Source: Pezizomycotina sp. ARF18 (Eukaryota; Ascomycota). Taken from it: a stretch of 64,000 bases of DNA. Numbering within the stretch: the first letter of the stretch is position 1; each line of letters starts with the position of its first letter. The notes beneath the pieces were generated by a model, which searched no databases, was not told the DNA's origin, and worked only from the letters and a program-made list of their open reading frames with translations. Positions 12,401 through 24,298 of the stretch are shown here, piece by piece. The translations under genes were made by a program, and so were the position numbers. The stretch is from positions 1 to 64,000 of the forward strand of contig AZLU01000032.1 of assembly GCA_002224055.1 (NCBI GenBank). The letters run 5' to 3'.

Positions 12401-14300
12401 AATATACGACCTTGCGTTACAGAACTGCTTTCTCGAAATAAACCTATGGTCCCGTGCGATATACGTTGGCTTTAGTACTGATATAGGGCGGTCGCCTTTG
12501 TAATGTATGAATTACGGCGTTACAGGCCGTCATCGAGGTGTTTGAATATCGAGAACGGTTACGTAGGTTTCATCACAGGCGGATTTTCTCTTCAAGCGTA
12601 TTACGTTTGGTCAATAGTCGTATCACTTAGAAGCTTGTTATAAGATAGCGCTATGCTTTTCGCTCCTCTGGGATATCCAGTTGTTTAGCAAGTCGGTGTT
12701 TCACAAGGGATTATTGTATGATCCCTGCTCTTTGTCTTAGAACTACAGAAATATGAACGCGGTCCCAGCGCCGTTTGTGAAGCAATCGTTATCGGACGAT
12801 CTCCGATATTTTCAAATAATGTGCGTCTGTTTTGACCGTCTCTCACGAAGGTATAGGAGCACCGCTCAGAGCACGTCTCCATGCTTTCGAATATTGATAT
12901 CGCGTCTGTCTGCCTTGCCGGGCGTTTGAAGTAGTACCTTGCATGTTTGCTTCTTCACGTGTTGCATATATTTTTATCTCAAGTCCTGTTGCTGTTCAGC
13001 CAATACTATCGTGGTTCTGGATTAAGATGGTTTCAAGTAGAATATTCTTGAGATAGAATATAACTTTTGAAGGGTACGGTTGTTGCTAAATTGGGACAAT
13101 ATCGCTCGGTGACATCGCTCCGGATACTGGTACGTCTGACATGAGTATCGCGAACCGGTGATCTTGTAAGCACCAAACGTTTGGACATCGCGGCGGCTTT
13201 CCCAAATCGTTAATATCAACCCTTCGATGTGTAGTTCTCAATCCGATGATTGAATAATATGCGGCAAATTGAAGTATTTCTCGTCTTTTCAAGATTCAAC
13301 TCGTCTACCGATGTAAAACCGACGATATTATAATTTTCCAGTGGGGGCTTTTTTTTCTATGCTGTCGACAGGTCTTAGGTTGGTTTAGTATGTATTTCCC
13401 ACCATTTGTTCGCACTGTACTATCCAAGAGCCGGGCATCTGTGAATAAAACTATATTTAAGCATCGTCCACGACTCCCAGTGCCCAGTATCGTCTTGCCA
13501 CATGATCTCTAGTGTCACCTCTTGTTTAGTACGCCTTCCTCCTTCAACCATCGTAGTTGATTATCAATCGCTTCTATGGTTCGGGTAGCGCATCGGTGAG
13601 GAATCCGGCTTTTGATGTTTAAAATGCTAAAGTCGCTCGCGCCTCAAGATAATCTACTATTTGTTTCAACCATTATATCTACGTTTTTGTGGCCAGATTG
13701 CCGTCGCTGGTATCGGCGGGCGTTCGTGGTCGTTTTCTAGTCATGTAAGACGCCAAGGGCGTTGATTTTCATGTCGGGTCAGTTAGTATATCTTCGTGTC
13801 TAAGCCTAGAAGTTACAAAGCGGGAAAGGGCGGTAAATATCGTGGGATTTCGTTGGAGATAAATCGGAACCTTAAGGTTAGTTTCTCTGTTGGCTCAAAT
13901 TTCAGTCGACACTGGGAAATGCTATTGAATCCTGCCTTGACCTCTAATATAATAATATAATGCTCCTTTTCATAATTTGCTGTCTGGTGAACAGCTCTAA
14001 GAGGCTATAAGTTTTGCCTGGCTCCACTCGGACATCTTCATATCAGAGGGACTCTCTAGGAGTTAGTAAGTATGAAGAGGCTAGTGCAAATCAACTACTT
14101 AGTATCGATAAAGTCATCATTTGCTCAAGGAGATGTAGATGGTTCACTGAGCGTGTTGTCGAGATTGGAAACACGCTTTATCCTATTATTTAGAGAACGA
14201 AGTAAGATTTTTGAGAGTGAAACTTCTAGAAGGGATTTTGAGATCAAATCTACGCAATATTTATTTACATTCTTGATTGCTTTTTCAGTCCTTAATTTGT

Positions 14301-16811
14301 AAAAAAAAAAAAAAACCATTTACTTCACCTCAGCAAATCACCAGTATCCACCTCCTCTCCCAACATCAACCTCCTTCCAAAGCCAGCTTTATCTCATATA
14401 TCCACCAGAAACACTCTTAACACATTTAGTACATGAATTACACCACTCATTATTGCACTCTCGTAACAAAAATCTCTGAAGCCTTTATTATACGCTATAC
14501 AGAAATGCTACACTTGCGTTTCATATGATAGAATACTCCCCGCTGCGCAGGCATAAATGAAGAGCAGGTCGCATCGCTAGCATAAATACACCATTTGCCC
14601 TTCGAAAAAGGTATTTTAGTATATCGCTCGAGAGGAAGCTTTGATAAACCTGGAAGCCGGCAGTAAGCAGTTTCGCGATTGAAAGGGGATATTTACAGTT
14701 CTTTGTAAAAACAAAGGTTGCCTCGTCATCGAATCTGCATGCTTCTACGCACCGCACATAAGAATAATGCCATCAGACAATTGTAGTCCTCAATCATAAT
14801 GCCAGACCACAACGTTGATTCTTTTACGCCGACCATCGCTTATACATTTTTTCTGTTTTTGTTACGACTTCTAGAAGAACTTAGACATCACTCTATATAA
14901 CCCAAGAGGTACAGGTACAAATCCGTTATAACGGAGACATTCTATGAACGTTGGACATAAAAGCTTAGCGAAGCAAATACGGAAAGACGAGGAAATCTCT
15001 TCTCTAGAAAATGGAAACGAACTCTGATGAAGTTTCTCGAAAGCACGAGGAGCAGAGACGCGGGATAATTTATTTTCAACACAGAAGGAAAGTGAAAGGC
15101 TAGACAGTAAACTCGGTACAAACCTGCGCTACTGTTCAGTGGACGACGGAAAATGGACCAGAACTCGTTATACTACGAATTTTCAATTAACCATTCTTCC
15201 GCGAACAACACAGCGGATGATACGTCTTTTAGACAGAGTTGGTTGAGTATGATAACCGAAAGCAAATGAAAGACTATAGACTCAAGACATACATTTCCTT
15301 GTGGACATCTACATTCTCGCCACTCGCCGATAGAGATGAGACCCGTCATTGGGAAGCCGTTACATACCTACGTTCACTACACCCATGAAAGCCATTTTTT
15401 TTTTTCGTTCCACTTGACGCCAGAAAAACACCGAACAGCTTGCTTTGCAATCGTAGCCGCCGCGACGTATTCGTGCTCATCTGACTTCCTCAAGTTCTTC
15501 GATAAAACCAGGACACCCGGAGTTTAAGCACCCTGTTTACAAGCTTCATAGTTTCCGGCAAACCCGAAACGGCACAGCAAGGAGCCATATCAATCACCGG
15601 CGACCAAAATCTATTATACATGTAAGAAATACCAGAGCGTGCCAACATACAGCGGTAAGATTGGTCGGTGGGTTGCATATTCTTCCAAATCATACTTGAA
15701 GTAAAGCTTTATCACCGTCGACGAAGCGCCGCCTGCTACATATCTATTCGTATGGAACGACCTACCATATTTCCCAACGAAACGGCAAATATCATACGCT
15801 CAAGCTAAAGCCGAGCTTCTACATATAATGGCAAAAAAAACGAAAAGTTTGCAAACAGGCACCAACTTCGAAGCATAAAACTATCCCGTTCACTTCACAA
15901 TTACATACACGGCTATAACATATCTGCTCTTTTTAAGACAAAAAACAGCGGCTTGAAGCATTCACAACAGGGCACGTCTAGCATATCAATCATTTACGTC
16001 GTTCGTATTACTATAAAGATCACTTTTTGGTCGTTGATGGAGAGATTTATATAAATTTACAGTAGAAAAACTCGACATCCTAACCTTCAAAGATAACTGG
16101 AGAGTATAATAATACGGCATTGGAAGAACTAAATGTAAGGTGGACCTAAACAGGAAACGAATAATTTTTTCAGCATCAACAGTGTAAGAAGGGAAAGAAA
16201 GGAGCTTTCAATTGGGAATTAATCTTTTTTTGATTTTATTGTGTCCCGCGTCAAGTTCGAATTTTTAGCCTAGAGAATAAAGAGAAGCGTGCCTATAGAA
16301 GAAAAGAAAACTTTAAAAAAAAAAAAGAAGCAAGCTAAGAGTAACAAGAACCAGGATTAAGAAAGAAACAAAAGGAAAAATACAACTACAATGTAAGTAA
16401 TAATCCGAATATAATCGTGTGATCCGTGCCTCACCTTTCCCAACATTGGAGGAAGTTTGATGGTTGTCGAACGATGATTGTGGTAATTTGTCATCTTAGT
16501 CCGTTGTTTTTCCACCTAATTAAAAAAAAATCCCCTAGAAAGAAAAAGAGTTCGATGGTGAAACCGTCCACAATAGTCGATAAAAACAGCGAAAGATGGT
16601 AAGGAGTGAAGACAAACGAGACAAAAGAACCTTCGCTTTCAAGTTATTCGCATGCAATTATTAATTTATCTGAATCTGAAAGAAAGAGTCGTTTCTGAAA
16701 GTCAGGTTTTTTGTCCCATTCGGCGTATCAATCAAAGTAGTAGTGGATTTTATTAACGTAATTTTTGATTGGCCACACCTTAAAATCGTAATAAGCAATT
16801 TTTTTCGTAAG
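14301..16811. other. gene-free region with A/C-rich + strand
   Basis: Beginning at an A14 run, the + strand becomes richer in A and C than in T and G, the reverse of the preceding 9 kb. No coding gene, RNA gene or terminal repeat is recognised. The last few hundred bases should hold the 3' UTR of the splicing-factor gene that reads in from the right. Confidence 0.5.
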
Positions 16812-18980
16812 TTATGCGGCTTTCGCCCTGGTGAACAGGTTGAAGACGGCATCGACGACGGGCAGAGCGGAGACCTGCCTACCGGCAAAGAAGCGCCCGT
16901 TGAGCCCCTGAATGGCCTTCTCGCCACCGGCAATTTCTTCGAATTTGATGTAGATCTCTCCCTGCGTAGAGTTTGGGTCAACTGCGATCTGAACAACACG
17001 ACCGTAACGGTTCTCGCACTCGTCCTTGACGTCTTCCTCAAGCTCCTTTTGCCAGTTGTCGCCGGTTTCTCTGTTATGTGTCAGCAAATATATTCTAAGT
17101 TGCAAGACATCACTTCTGTGCAAAGATTTGAAAGGAATACGTACTCGGCTTGGTTGAACATGTTCTTCAGAACGATGCACCTGCTAGCGGCGACCGTGGG
17201 GCTTATGACCGGAGGAGCCCTCACCGGGACGGGTACGGCTGCAGGCTTGGGTTCCGCCGCACCATTCACTGGTGCTGCCGGTTCGTCCTGCCTGCAAGCT
17301 TTCTCATGAGCGCGTCCCTACTGAAATTATTGAAGTTGACACCTGCGACGTCAGTGTCGTCGAGAGCGCTGGCGGCGCTGTTGACCATCTTGTCGTTCTA
17401 AGAGTAAGGTTGCGGTTATGGTTGGCTCTGGCCTCGTAATGGCTAGCAAATGGACCGCGAACCTCTGTAGAATTTGGGCTGTGGACTCAGGGGTAAATTT
17501 GTCATTTCCAAGACCGACACGTATGGGGCGTCCCGCAAGATCAAACCCGTTCATTTTCTCCAGAGCCTCGCGGGCAGCATTGGGGTCTTTGTACCTGTAA
17601 AGATAAGAACGTTAGCACATAATCATGTCAGAAAAAGAAATGCAGAAGTAAATACATACTGGACGAAGCCATATCCCCTACTCCTTCCGGTTTCCTCTTT
17701 CTGGAGCTGCACAAATTCCAGCTCCCCAAACGGTTCGAAAACGTGCTGCAGATCAATCTCGGTGATACTGAAGTGGATGTTTCGACGTACAGCCTGTGGA
17801 ACGGGATGGACATACGGTCGATCGGTCCGACTGGTTTCTGTTGCTGCTGTTGCTGCTGTTGCTGCTGCTGGTCGGGTTGGCGGGCGTTTCGGTGCGAGCT
17901 TGACGGTTCTTTTCTGCCTCTGTAAGTTGTGCAATAATCGGAATTCCAAGAAGGCGCTGGCCAGTTAGCTGAATAGCTTTGGGGACTGAATCTGCATCAC
18001 GAAACTCAACATATCCGACCCTAAAAAAGACATTATTAGCAATGGACGTGGAGTTTGATACATAAATCTGAAAAATTCCAGAAACGATACGCACCCTTTA
18101 GAACGTCCGCTAACGCGATCTTTAACGATCTGTGCTCCTTAACAGGCCCAACTTCTCGAAAAAGGCAATCAGTTCTTTCGTGCGCAATCTCGCAGCAAAG
18201 CTGCTGAACAAATACCGTGCGACGATCCCTCTCGTCTTCAGTCAACTGTGGTGACCTGCTTCTACTAGAAGAAAAGTTAGCGTGAAACACACAACATTGC
18301 GAAATATGTAAAAAAGTGACATACCGTCTGGGAGACCTAGACCTCTTGCGGCTCCTGCCATAGTAATCGTCATACTCGCGGTCTCTATCTCGGCGACGGG
18401 AGTTGTAGCGTTCTTCGCGCTCGCGCTCCCTATCACGATCCCTATCGCGGTCCCTGTCACGGAAATCACGATCACGCTCACGATCTCGCTCACGGTCACG
18501 GTCACGGTCCCTGTAGTCCCTGTCGCGATCCCAGTCCCTGTCTCGGTCGCGGTCGCGGTCCCTCTCGCCCCTATCTCGTCTGCGGTCACGGTCCCTGTCC
18601 CTATCTCTATCACGCTCGCGATCGCGGTCTCGATCTCTCTCGGATCCGTGCTATCGTCGTCGTGGTGGCGGTGACGCCTAGGTGCAATTAGTCAAAGTAT
18701 TACCACAAAAAGAATGCATATAGCAAAAGTCGAAAGATAAACCAAGGGTTCAACAAAGGAACACCAAAGGAAAGTGATGAGAGGGGGAGAAGCTTTTATG
18801 TACCTCTCGCTATCGCGGGACCTGTTGCCTGGCTCGCTTGCTGGAACGGGCACTACCGGCTTCGCTGCCGCGTCCGTCACGGTCTTCGGAGTTTGCTCTG
18901 CTATGATGATTCTTAGATTCTGCTTGAGCCTCCGCCTTGAAAGGCGCTTCAATCAACGCTTCAACGTCAACGGTTGTCAT
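16812..18980 (-). CDS. rsd1: CC1-like splicing factor with three RRMs (Rsd1/RBM39/HCC1 family)
   Basis: Nuclear RNA-binding protein of the U2AF-related CC1-like family, which acts in 3' splice-site recognition. Start [14 protein letters not shown]. An arginine-aspartate dipeptide-repeat region (18.41-18.64 kb) corresponds to the RS/RD domain. RRM1 begins after [15 protein letters not shown] and has its RNP1 as RSKG/VGYVEF split by a short intron; RRM2 contains NIHFSIT and RNP1 SRGYGFVQY, followed by [15 protein letters not shown]; the C-terminal RRM contains GEIYIKFEE and [15 protein letters not shown], the R-x-F feature expected of a UHM fold. An S/N-rich linker encoded by a trinucleotide repeat separates RRM1 and RRM2. 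The protein ends LFTRAKAA. At least four short introns are apparent. Several single-base frame changes lie inside conserved blocks, which suggests sequence error rather than loss of this important gene. Confidence 0.88.
17836..17871 (-). repeat. trinucleotide repeat inside the splicing-factor gene
   Basis: GCTGTT/GCTGCT units on the + strand, read on the - strand as a serine/asparagine run between RRM1 and RRM2. Such linkers vary in length between strains. Confidence 0.75.
18410..18640 (-). repeat. hexanucleotide-like repeat coding for Arg-Asp dipeptides
   Basis: Imperfect repeats of GGTCACGGTCAC / CGATCCCTGTCG type on the + strand, read on the - strand as RDRDRDRE. It forms the low-complexity N-terminal domain of the CC1-like protein, which is typical of the family. 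Confidence 0.8.
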
Positions 18981-21356
18981 GGTGCAATCTAAATTCCTTT
19001 AACAGCTAATCCAAATCTGATTTCCCCTATCCTTTGATATCCGTTGGACTGGTTTGTCGTTTGTTTTTCGCTCGCTCGGCGGTCGCGTGACCTTAGGCCG
19101 CCGTTGAAATGTGGGGGGGGGGCGAAACGGTATCAAAGCTTTCGACGATTTCGAATTTCCTGACTTCCCTTGGAGGCGAAGGATTGAAAAAAGGACAAAA
19201 AAGGAGAAAGCCTCTTTTTGATGGCTTTTTGGAAGAAATTCTTTCACCAACTGCAGAGAATACAAAGAAAAGAGTGAGGTGTTGGATTCCCAGAACAAGA
19301 GTATGGGAAAAGGTGAGAGCAGAAATTCCTGACCCTTTTTTGAGAATATGCAATCCACGTATCCGGACCGGTCTCTCGGTATCGTTATCCGTCCCTCGAA
19401 TGATCTGTGCTTTCCTGTTAATGCAGAAGAATATTTCTAGATGATAGTAATGGTGATAGATGATCATGAAAAGGTTCTTGGATGAAAGGGAAGATGATTG
19501 TTGTGGGAGAGTTGAGGCTGCCCTTGATTGGTGATGGAAATAAAATTGTATGTAAGTGTGTGTTGGTCCGAGCCAAGGAAATTTTTTTGAAATTTCGTAA
19601 AATTTTTTTTTTTTTAGTCAACGATGGCGGGCCGAGCAATAAAATTCTAAATTAGGAGAGAAAATACATACTATTGTTAAAAGACTTATATAAGTCAGGC
19701 TTGGCGCTATTGTGCGGCAACCGCTTCTGCCGCTTCCCAATTGGTGATATAGAAAGCTTCCCAACTCTCAAATGGAATGGCTTCTTTCTCATTTACGTAC
19801 TTATATTTCAGACTTTGTTCAAGCTGATATCAGCCAAGCGAAAGTTTCTTATACGGCTGCATCAAAGAATTCGTCGATGGGATCATGTCTTTTACCATCC
19901 CATGATGTCGTCCCTGCGCGGCATCGCCTCGGCATCGGAATCTCGAAGTACGACATTATCGATGAAAAAGGTGGATCAAGGACGACTATGAACCATAGGC
20001 TACTGCTTCGCTCAAATATGACCCTTGAGATCAGAAAACTGCGGGGAAGGTATATACATCTTCCCGTCTCAGCTCTGAGAAGAAAAAAAGGTATAACATG
20101 CATGAGGCGAGAGATATAGCCTGTGCGCCTCCACGTACCACCAGATTTCAAAGCGCCTGGAATAGAACAGGACGCAATATGTTAGGCTTTCGAGCCTAGC
20201 CTACAATTGTCTTTGCATTGGAGATGTTTTATTACGGCGATGTGCCATTTTGCTCTTACTAGGCCATTTTTCCTTTATTGAGCTTGATATTATGTCATTT
20301 TTTTGTTAATTCCTCCCCGCAAGCTCCGCATAAGCTCGAGATACCGAGGCAGCTACGGGTCCTTAACTCTCAGGTCAAGGATACGTAAAAGACAAAGCCC
20401 TGCTACCCTCGTGGTGATTTTCTTTCACATAGCTTTGTTTTTTATCAGATAATTCAATAAATTCTTTATCTCGACTATGATCACTTTTTCTCTTCTCTTC
20501 TCATGCCTGAATTCTGCGAAAGGCAAACATTCAGCGCAAAGGCAATTGGTCTATAACTCTCTATTGCAGATGTCCTTCGTCTCTTTCCATTTTAAATACA
20601 CCACAGGACCGAAATTCATTATGGTGGCAACTGAGCGATTTCATGATTATAGACATCCCCTCAGCCATCCAAACAATTAGGAGTAGTAGTTTAGGGAATT
20701 TTCAACTTTATTATTGCATTGATATGATACTTAGTTTAATCTATATCGTTACATTTTACAAGCCCATTAGTATCAAATTCGGTAAGAAACATGCCTTTGA
20801 CGTATAAGTGGAGCGGAAACAAGCAAGAACCTATCAGGACATAAAGTGTCGAGTATCTTGTTTGATTTAAGAGAGTTTGAATTTCTGGGGTAGGATGCAT
20901 ATCCAAGAGCCGAAAAAAAAAAAAAAAAAAAAAATAACCGCTAAGTGCGTATTAAGAAGTCCTTGAGTATAGGTTGGTCCATAATTGTCAGCTAAATACT
21001 ACGTTCCTCTGGTAGTTGTATTAGAAAGAAACGAGTAAGGAAAAAACGCAATAGGAAGGACGAAGGTTATTTTACTTAAATTCAATTATCTAAGAAGCCC
21101 GCAATTTAAGTATGAAAGTCATATCTCTGCTTTCATTCCATAAAAATCTTGACTTATGCTTACCGAAACTATTACTACTTATGTACAACCAGACTCACCT
21201 AAGAGCAAAGGATAAAAAGCTTTTCCTTCTCGTATATAAAGAAGTACATTATACATCTTCTTTCCCGCCCTCACAAATATATCCATCCAACCCCCCGTCA
21301 TATATATTAAAAAAATATACGGCAAGGAGTGTTTTCCCTTTCTCATTTATTACATT
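18981..21356. other. spacer between the splicing factor and FTR1
   Basis: No gene recognised. The left end is the presumed promoter of the splicing-factor gene, with a G8 run near 19114. Two overlapping open frames of about 100-115 codons on opposite strands near 19.8-20.1 kb have no recognisable motif and look like chance. An A22 run lies at 20913-20934. A palindromic iron-GATA-type motif lies at 20442-20452. The 3' UTR of FTR1 would occupy the right end. Confidence 0.45.
20442..20452. promoter_or_regulatory. overlapping palindromic ATCWGATAA motif
   Basis: TTATCAGATAA reads as ATCAGATAA on the + strand and ATCTGATAA on the - strand, so both strands match the SreA/Sre1-type consensus. It lies about 0.9 kb past the FTR1 stop, not in a clear promoter, so its role is uncertain. 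Confidence 0.4.
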
Positions 21357-22907
21357 TCAAAGCCTCTCCTCCGTCTGCCTAACCTCAGACACCTGCGCAG
21401 CCTTCGGCGCCGCGACTTCCTCATCACTAGTTCCACTATTATCGCGTATGACGCCACTAACATCGCGGTCGCCGTTGACGTCGCGCTCGGCGGCTTGCTT
21501 CTTCTCGCGGCGGAGCATCCAGAGGTACCCGCAGATGACGACGATCCAATACAAGTTATACGAGATGACGGAGCCGTAGGTTGCGGAGTTTGTCCAGCCG
21601 AAGAGGGCGTTGAAGATACCCCAGCCGCCGCCGCCGTTGAGGCCAGGGAGCAGCACTAAAGAGTTGAGGAGGGTTAGCGACGGTCTTGAGCTTTGCCCCC
21701 ATTAACCCCCAGATACAAGGGAGCAGGGTGGTAATGAGAGAAGTGTGGTTTTTTTTTTTTTTTTTTTTTTTTTTTGAACTACGTTGACGTGCCAGACGCT
21801 CTGCCTGATATCGTACGAACCCGGCCCGTCGCCGGTTTCCGAGACGTCGCCGCCGACGAGCTTGCCGAACTTGTACATCTCGATGTCCCAGACTCCGCGG
21901 AGAAGAGGCCGGCGGCGACGAGGTAGAGGAAGCAGGTGGATATGATGAGGAAGAATTGGATGTGGACGATGGAACCTCCCTGTTTATCACGACGAGAGAG
22001 ATCGTTAGTTTCTGGTGTAACAACAACTATAGCGAAAAGGCAACTATAGGGAAAAGGATGGAAAAAAAGGAGAGAAGAAGAGTTAATACGCACTTATACA
22101 AGAACCACCCAATAAGTATCCCACCAATCAACCCCGCAAATAACAGGAATCGGAAACGCGCTCGCCGGAAAACTCAACCCCACCCACCGACGAAAACAAC
22201 AGCTCGAGTCCTTCCCTCAATATCGTAATAAATGGTAAAATAAATAGGGAGTACTTCTCCGCGCGCTGGGAGGCGGACGAGTGCTGCGCTTCGAGCGCGG
22301 CATGATCTTTACGCGCCACTTTTCTTGCATTTTCGAAACGCGGAGGACGGCGGCGCCCATGAGGGTTATGATTATGGATGCGAGGAGGGAGAATATGCCT
22401 TCCCAAAGGAGTTCGGCTTCGACCAGGCGTCCTGGTTTAGCTTGTAGAAGGCGCCGATCATGCCGCCGCCGATGGCGAGGACGATTATGAAGGAGGTTAG
22501 GACACCGAGCCAGATCTATGAGCATTTTTCGACTTATTAGGGAAAAAAATTCTTTCACTACTTGCGGTAATAGAGAAATATTATTTTGAAGATTTTCCAA
22601 ATGCAATTGGAGGGTTGAGGGAATAATTAGGAATGTTGAACGTACATGCCCCTCAGCCGTTTATACGCTTTCTGGTTGACTTCCCCGGAAAAAGTCTGCT
22701 TTAGGAACGATAGTAGGATGGCCACGATGATCGCGGCTTCTATCGTTTCTCGGAATACGATGAAGAAAACTAATTCAATAATATCGCAGCGTTAGCTTTT
22801 GTTATACAGCGGAGTAAACCAAGAGTTTCGCCTAAAATCCCAACCACAAAAAAAAAAACAAAAAAAAAAGAGGATAAAACTCACCGGTACAGCGAGACGT
22901 TCACCAT
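21357..22907 (-). CDS. ftr1: high-affinity plasma-membrane iron permease Ftr1
   Basis: Permease of the reductive iron uptake system; it passes Fe(III) made by the Fet3 ferroxidase into the cell. The start reads MVNV and, after a short intron (about 22770-22884), continues [19 protein letters not shown], which contains the first R-E-x-x-E iron-binding motif, then [21 protein letters not shown] second motif REGLE follows [13 protein letters not shown] near 22210, then PIPVICG and a glycine-rich helix. Further on are [32 protein letters not shown] and the final block [20 protein letters not shown] with [14 protein letters not shown]. The tail is charged and ends RQTEERL. Length and order of blocks fit fungal Ftr1. 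Several frame changes of one base occur, one in the first nine codons. It is divergent to the Fet3 gene, which supports the assignment. Confidence 0.92.
21749..21775 (+). repeat. poly-T tract in an FTR1 intron
   Basis: About 27 T on the + strand (poly-A on the coding strand) just after the SVWHVN-coding exon of FTR1, apparently inside an intron. Confidence 0.75.
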
Positions 22908-23045
22908 CTTGTCGAACGTTCAAATGAACAATTTTGTGGTGAAAAGGTCTGTATAGAAAAGAACTGGTGAGACCCTTCCCTCTCTGCCCTTCAAGAATTG
23001 AAGAAATTAATATCCGATTCTCTTCTCCCTGGGTGTGTGTGGGCT

Positions 23046-23054
23046 TTATCAGAT
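23046..23054 (-). promoter_or_regulatory. iron-GATA motif ATCTGATAA, FTR1-proximal
   Basis: Exact ATCWGATAA match preceded by G, 139 bases upstream of the FTR1 start codon and on the same strand as the gene. It is the best positioned candidate operator for FTR1. Confidence 0.6.
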
Positions 23055-23805
23055 CGAAAGAAAAGGGCTCAATTCATTTTCGACGACCAAAGAGCAGAAC
23101 ATTTTCTTCCCTTCTGCCCACACACCAAAGGAGGTTGGTGTATCAAAAAATAACATAAAAAAATAAAATAAAAATATTACAAATAATAAAATATAATAAT
23201 ATAAAAACTCCGTTCGGGAGGCGATGCGAACGAGAAGGAGAGAAAAAGGAAAGAATAAAACTCAATTAAAAGAAAAGAAAAGAAGGAAGATGGAGGAGAG
23301 GAAAAAGGAACGAAAAGTCCACCTGCTGTCGACAAGATGGTGTGAGTTTTCACCGCAGGCGGCAGAAGCGAACAGTATTTCGCCTGGGCATTTTTGAGAG
23401 AAAGGGAAGTGGAGGGGTTCGGGGAACGCCATCTGGACCCACTTTTTCCGACTCCACGATGAGCCAGCGAAAGCAAAAGTCCCTGTTGGACATTTCTTCT
23501 GAACGCCTTCTGCTATAGCTTTTTTCCCTTCTCTTCCATTAAATAATTCTCATTACTGTTTCTTCCAAGTGTTCTCTCGATATATTCAAAGAAGAGAGAA
23601 TCGATAAGAATAGCAGTGGGGGCGTGTAATCAAATATTGCAGTAATTAATGAAGTAGATAATGCAAATCGCTCAAGTCCGGAGAGCACCCGCGATTGCAA
23701 ATTAAATAGTAGAGAAAGAAAGAAGCAGCAATTTAGTTTACCAGTTAAACCCGGGTTCTCTGTAGCCGGCACGTTTTCCGTTCGTAGAAAAACTGATCTT
23801 CAGGA

Positions 23806-23814
23806 ATCTGATAA
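23806..23814 (+). promoter_or_regulatory. iron-GATA motif ATCTGATAA
   Basis: Exact consensus match preceded by A. A CCAAT pentamer lies about 35 bases downstream. Confidence 0.5.
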
Positions 23815-24267
23815 CTTTTAAGCAGCTGCAAAACTTTTCAGTACGTTCGCCAATAGGCCAAGGAAGACCAGGATCAGTCAATTTAAGCAACTGCTAGAAT
23901 GCATTTTCCAAAATAAATATTCTTCAAAAGCAAGTAGATACGTGACCCGCCTTGTCGCACCTCCGATCCTTGTTCGTTGTTGAAAAAATATGCTCCATAT
24001 ATATTGATATGTCTTGCTCTGTTTTCCTCGAGAGATACTACTTTTGAAGGTTTGATATAAAGTAGTAGTAAATGGAGCAAGGATCGCTAACGAGGGTAGG
24101 GAACTTACCGCTTGGGGGGATATTCCCAGGGAGGAGTTCGCACCTGCCTAGAAGCCTCGGATCTCGACCAAGAACAGACTAAGCTCTCGCAGTTGTCTTA
24201 CGGTCACCTTCTATCCGAGGCGACCTTGTCGAATGTCGTTCTGGAATTATTGTTTTATATATTTACT

Positions 24268-24276
24268 TTATCTGAT
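24268..24276 (-). promoter_or_regulatory. iron-GATA motif ATCAGATAA
   Basis: Exact match, only 13 bases from the next site on the opposite strand. The two form an inverted pair, an arrangement that favours cooperative GATA-factor binding. Confidence 0.55.
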
Positions 24277-24289
24277 GAGATAAAAGATG

Positions 24290-24298
24290 ATCTGATAA
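24290..24298 (+). promoter_or_regulatory. iron-GATA motif ATCTGATAA
   Basis: Exact match preceded by G; second half of the closely spaced inverted pair in the middle of the spacer. Confidence 0.55.

Larger units (their letters stand above)
5087..14300. other. T/G-rich repeat desert without recognisable genes
   Basis: About 9 kb with no credible coding gene. In sampled 60-base lines T usually exceeds A and G usually matches or exceeds C on the + strand. Recurrent phrases such as GTGATATCC, CTATCCATA and TTATGTTAGTT recur at roughly kilobase intervals, and a shorter array of about 130 bp lies near 8.9-9.45 kb. Long T runs sit at 5391-5413, 5927-5953, 7563-7592 and 8773-8797. It resembles anciently duplicated, mutated (RIP-like) repeat DNA. 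The longest open frame (149 codons, near 9.5-9.9 kb) ends in a simple K/R-rich tail and shows no family motif. Confidence 0.65.

Noticed and set aside
16743-17309. 188-codon plus-strand open frame
   Set aside because: Antisense to the C-terminal RRM of the CC1-like splicing factor.
19772-20151. Overlapping frames of about 100-115 codons on both strands
   Set aside because: Neither has a recognisable motif, and overlap on opposite strands argues for chance.
21112-21579. 155-codon plus-strand open frame
   Set aside because: Overlaps the Ftr1 C-terminal exon on the other strand and has no family features.
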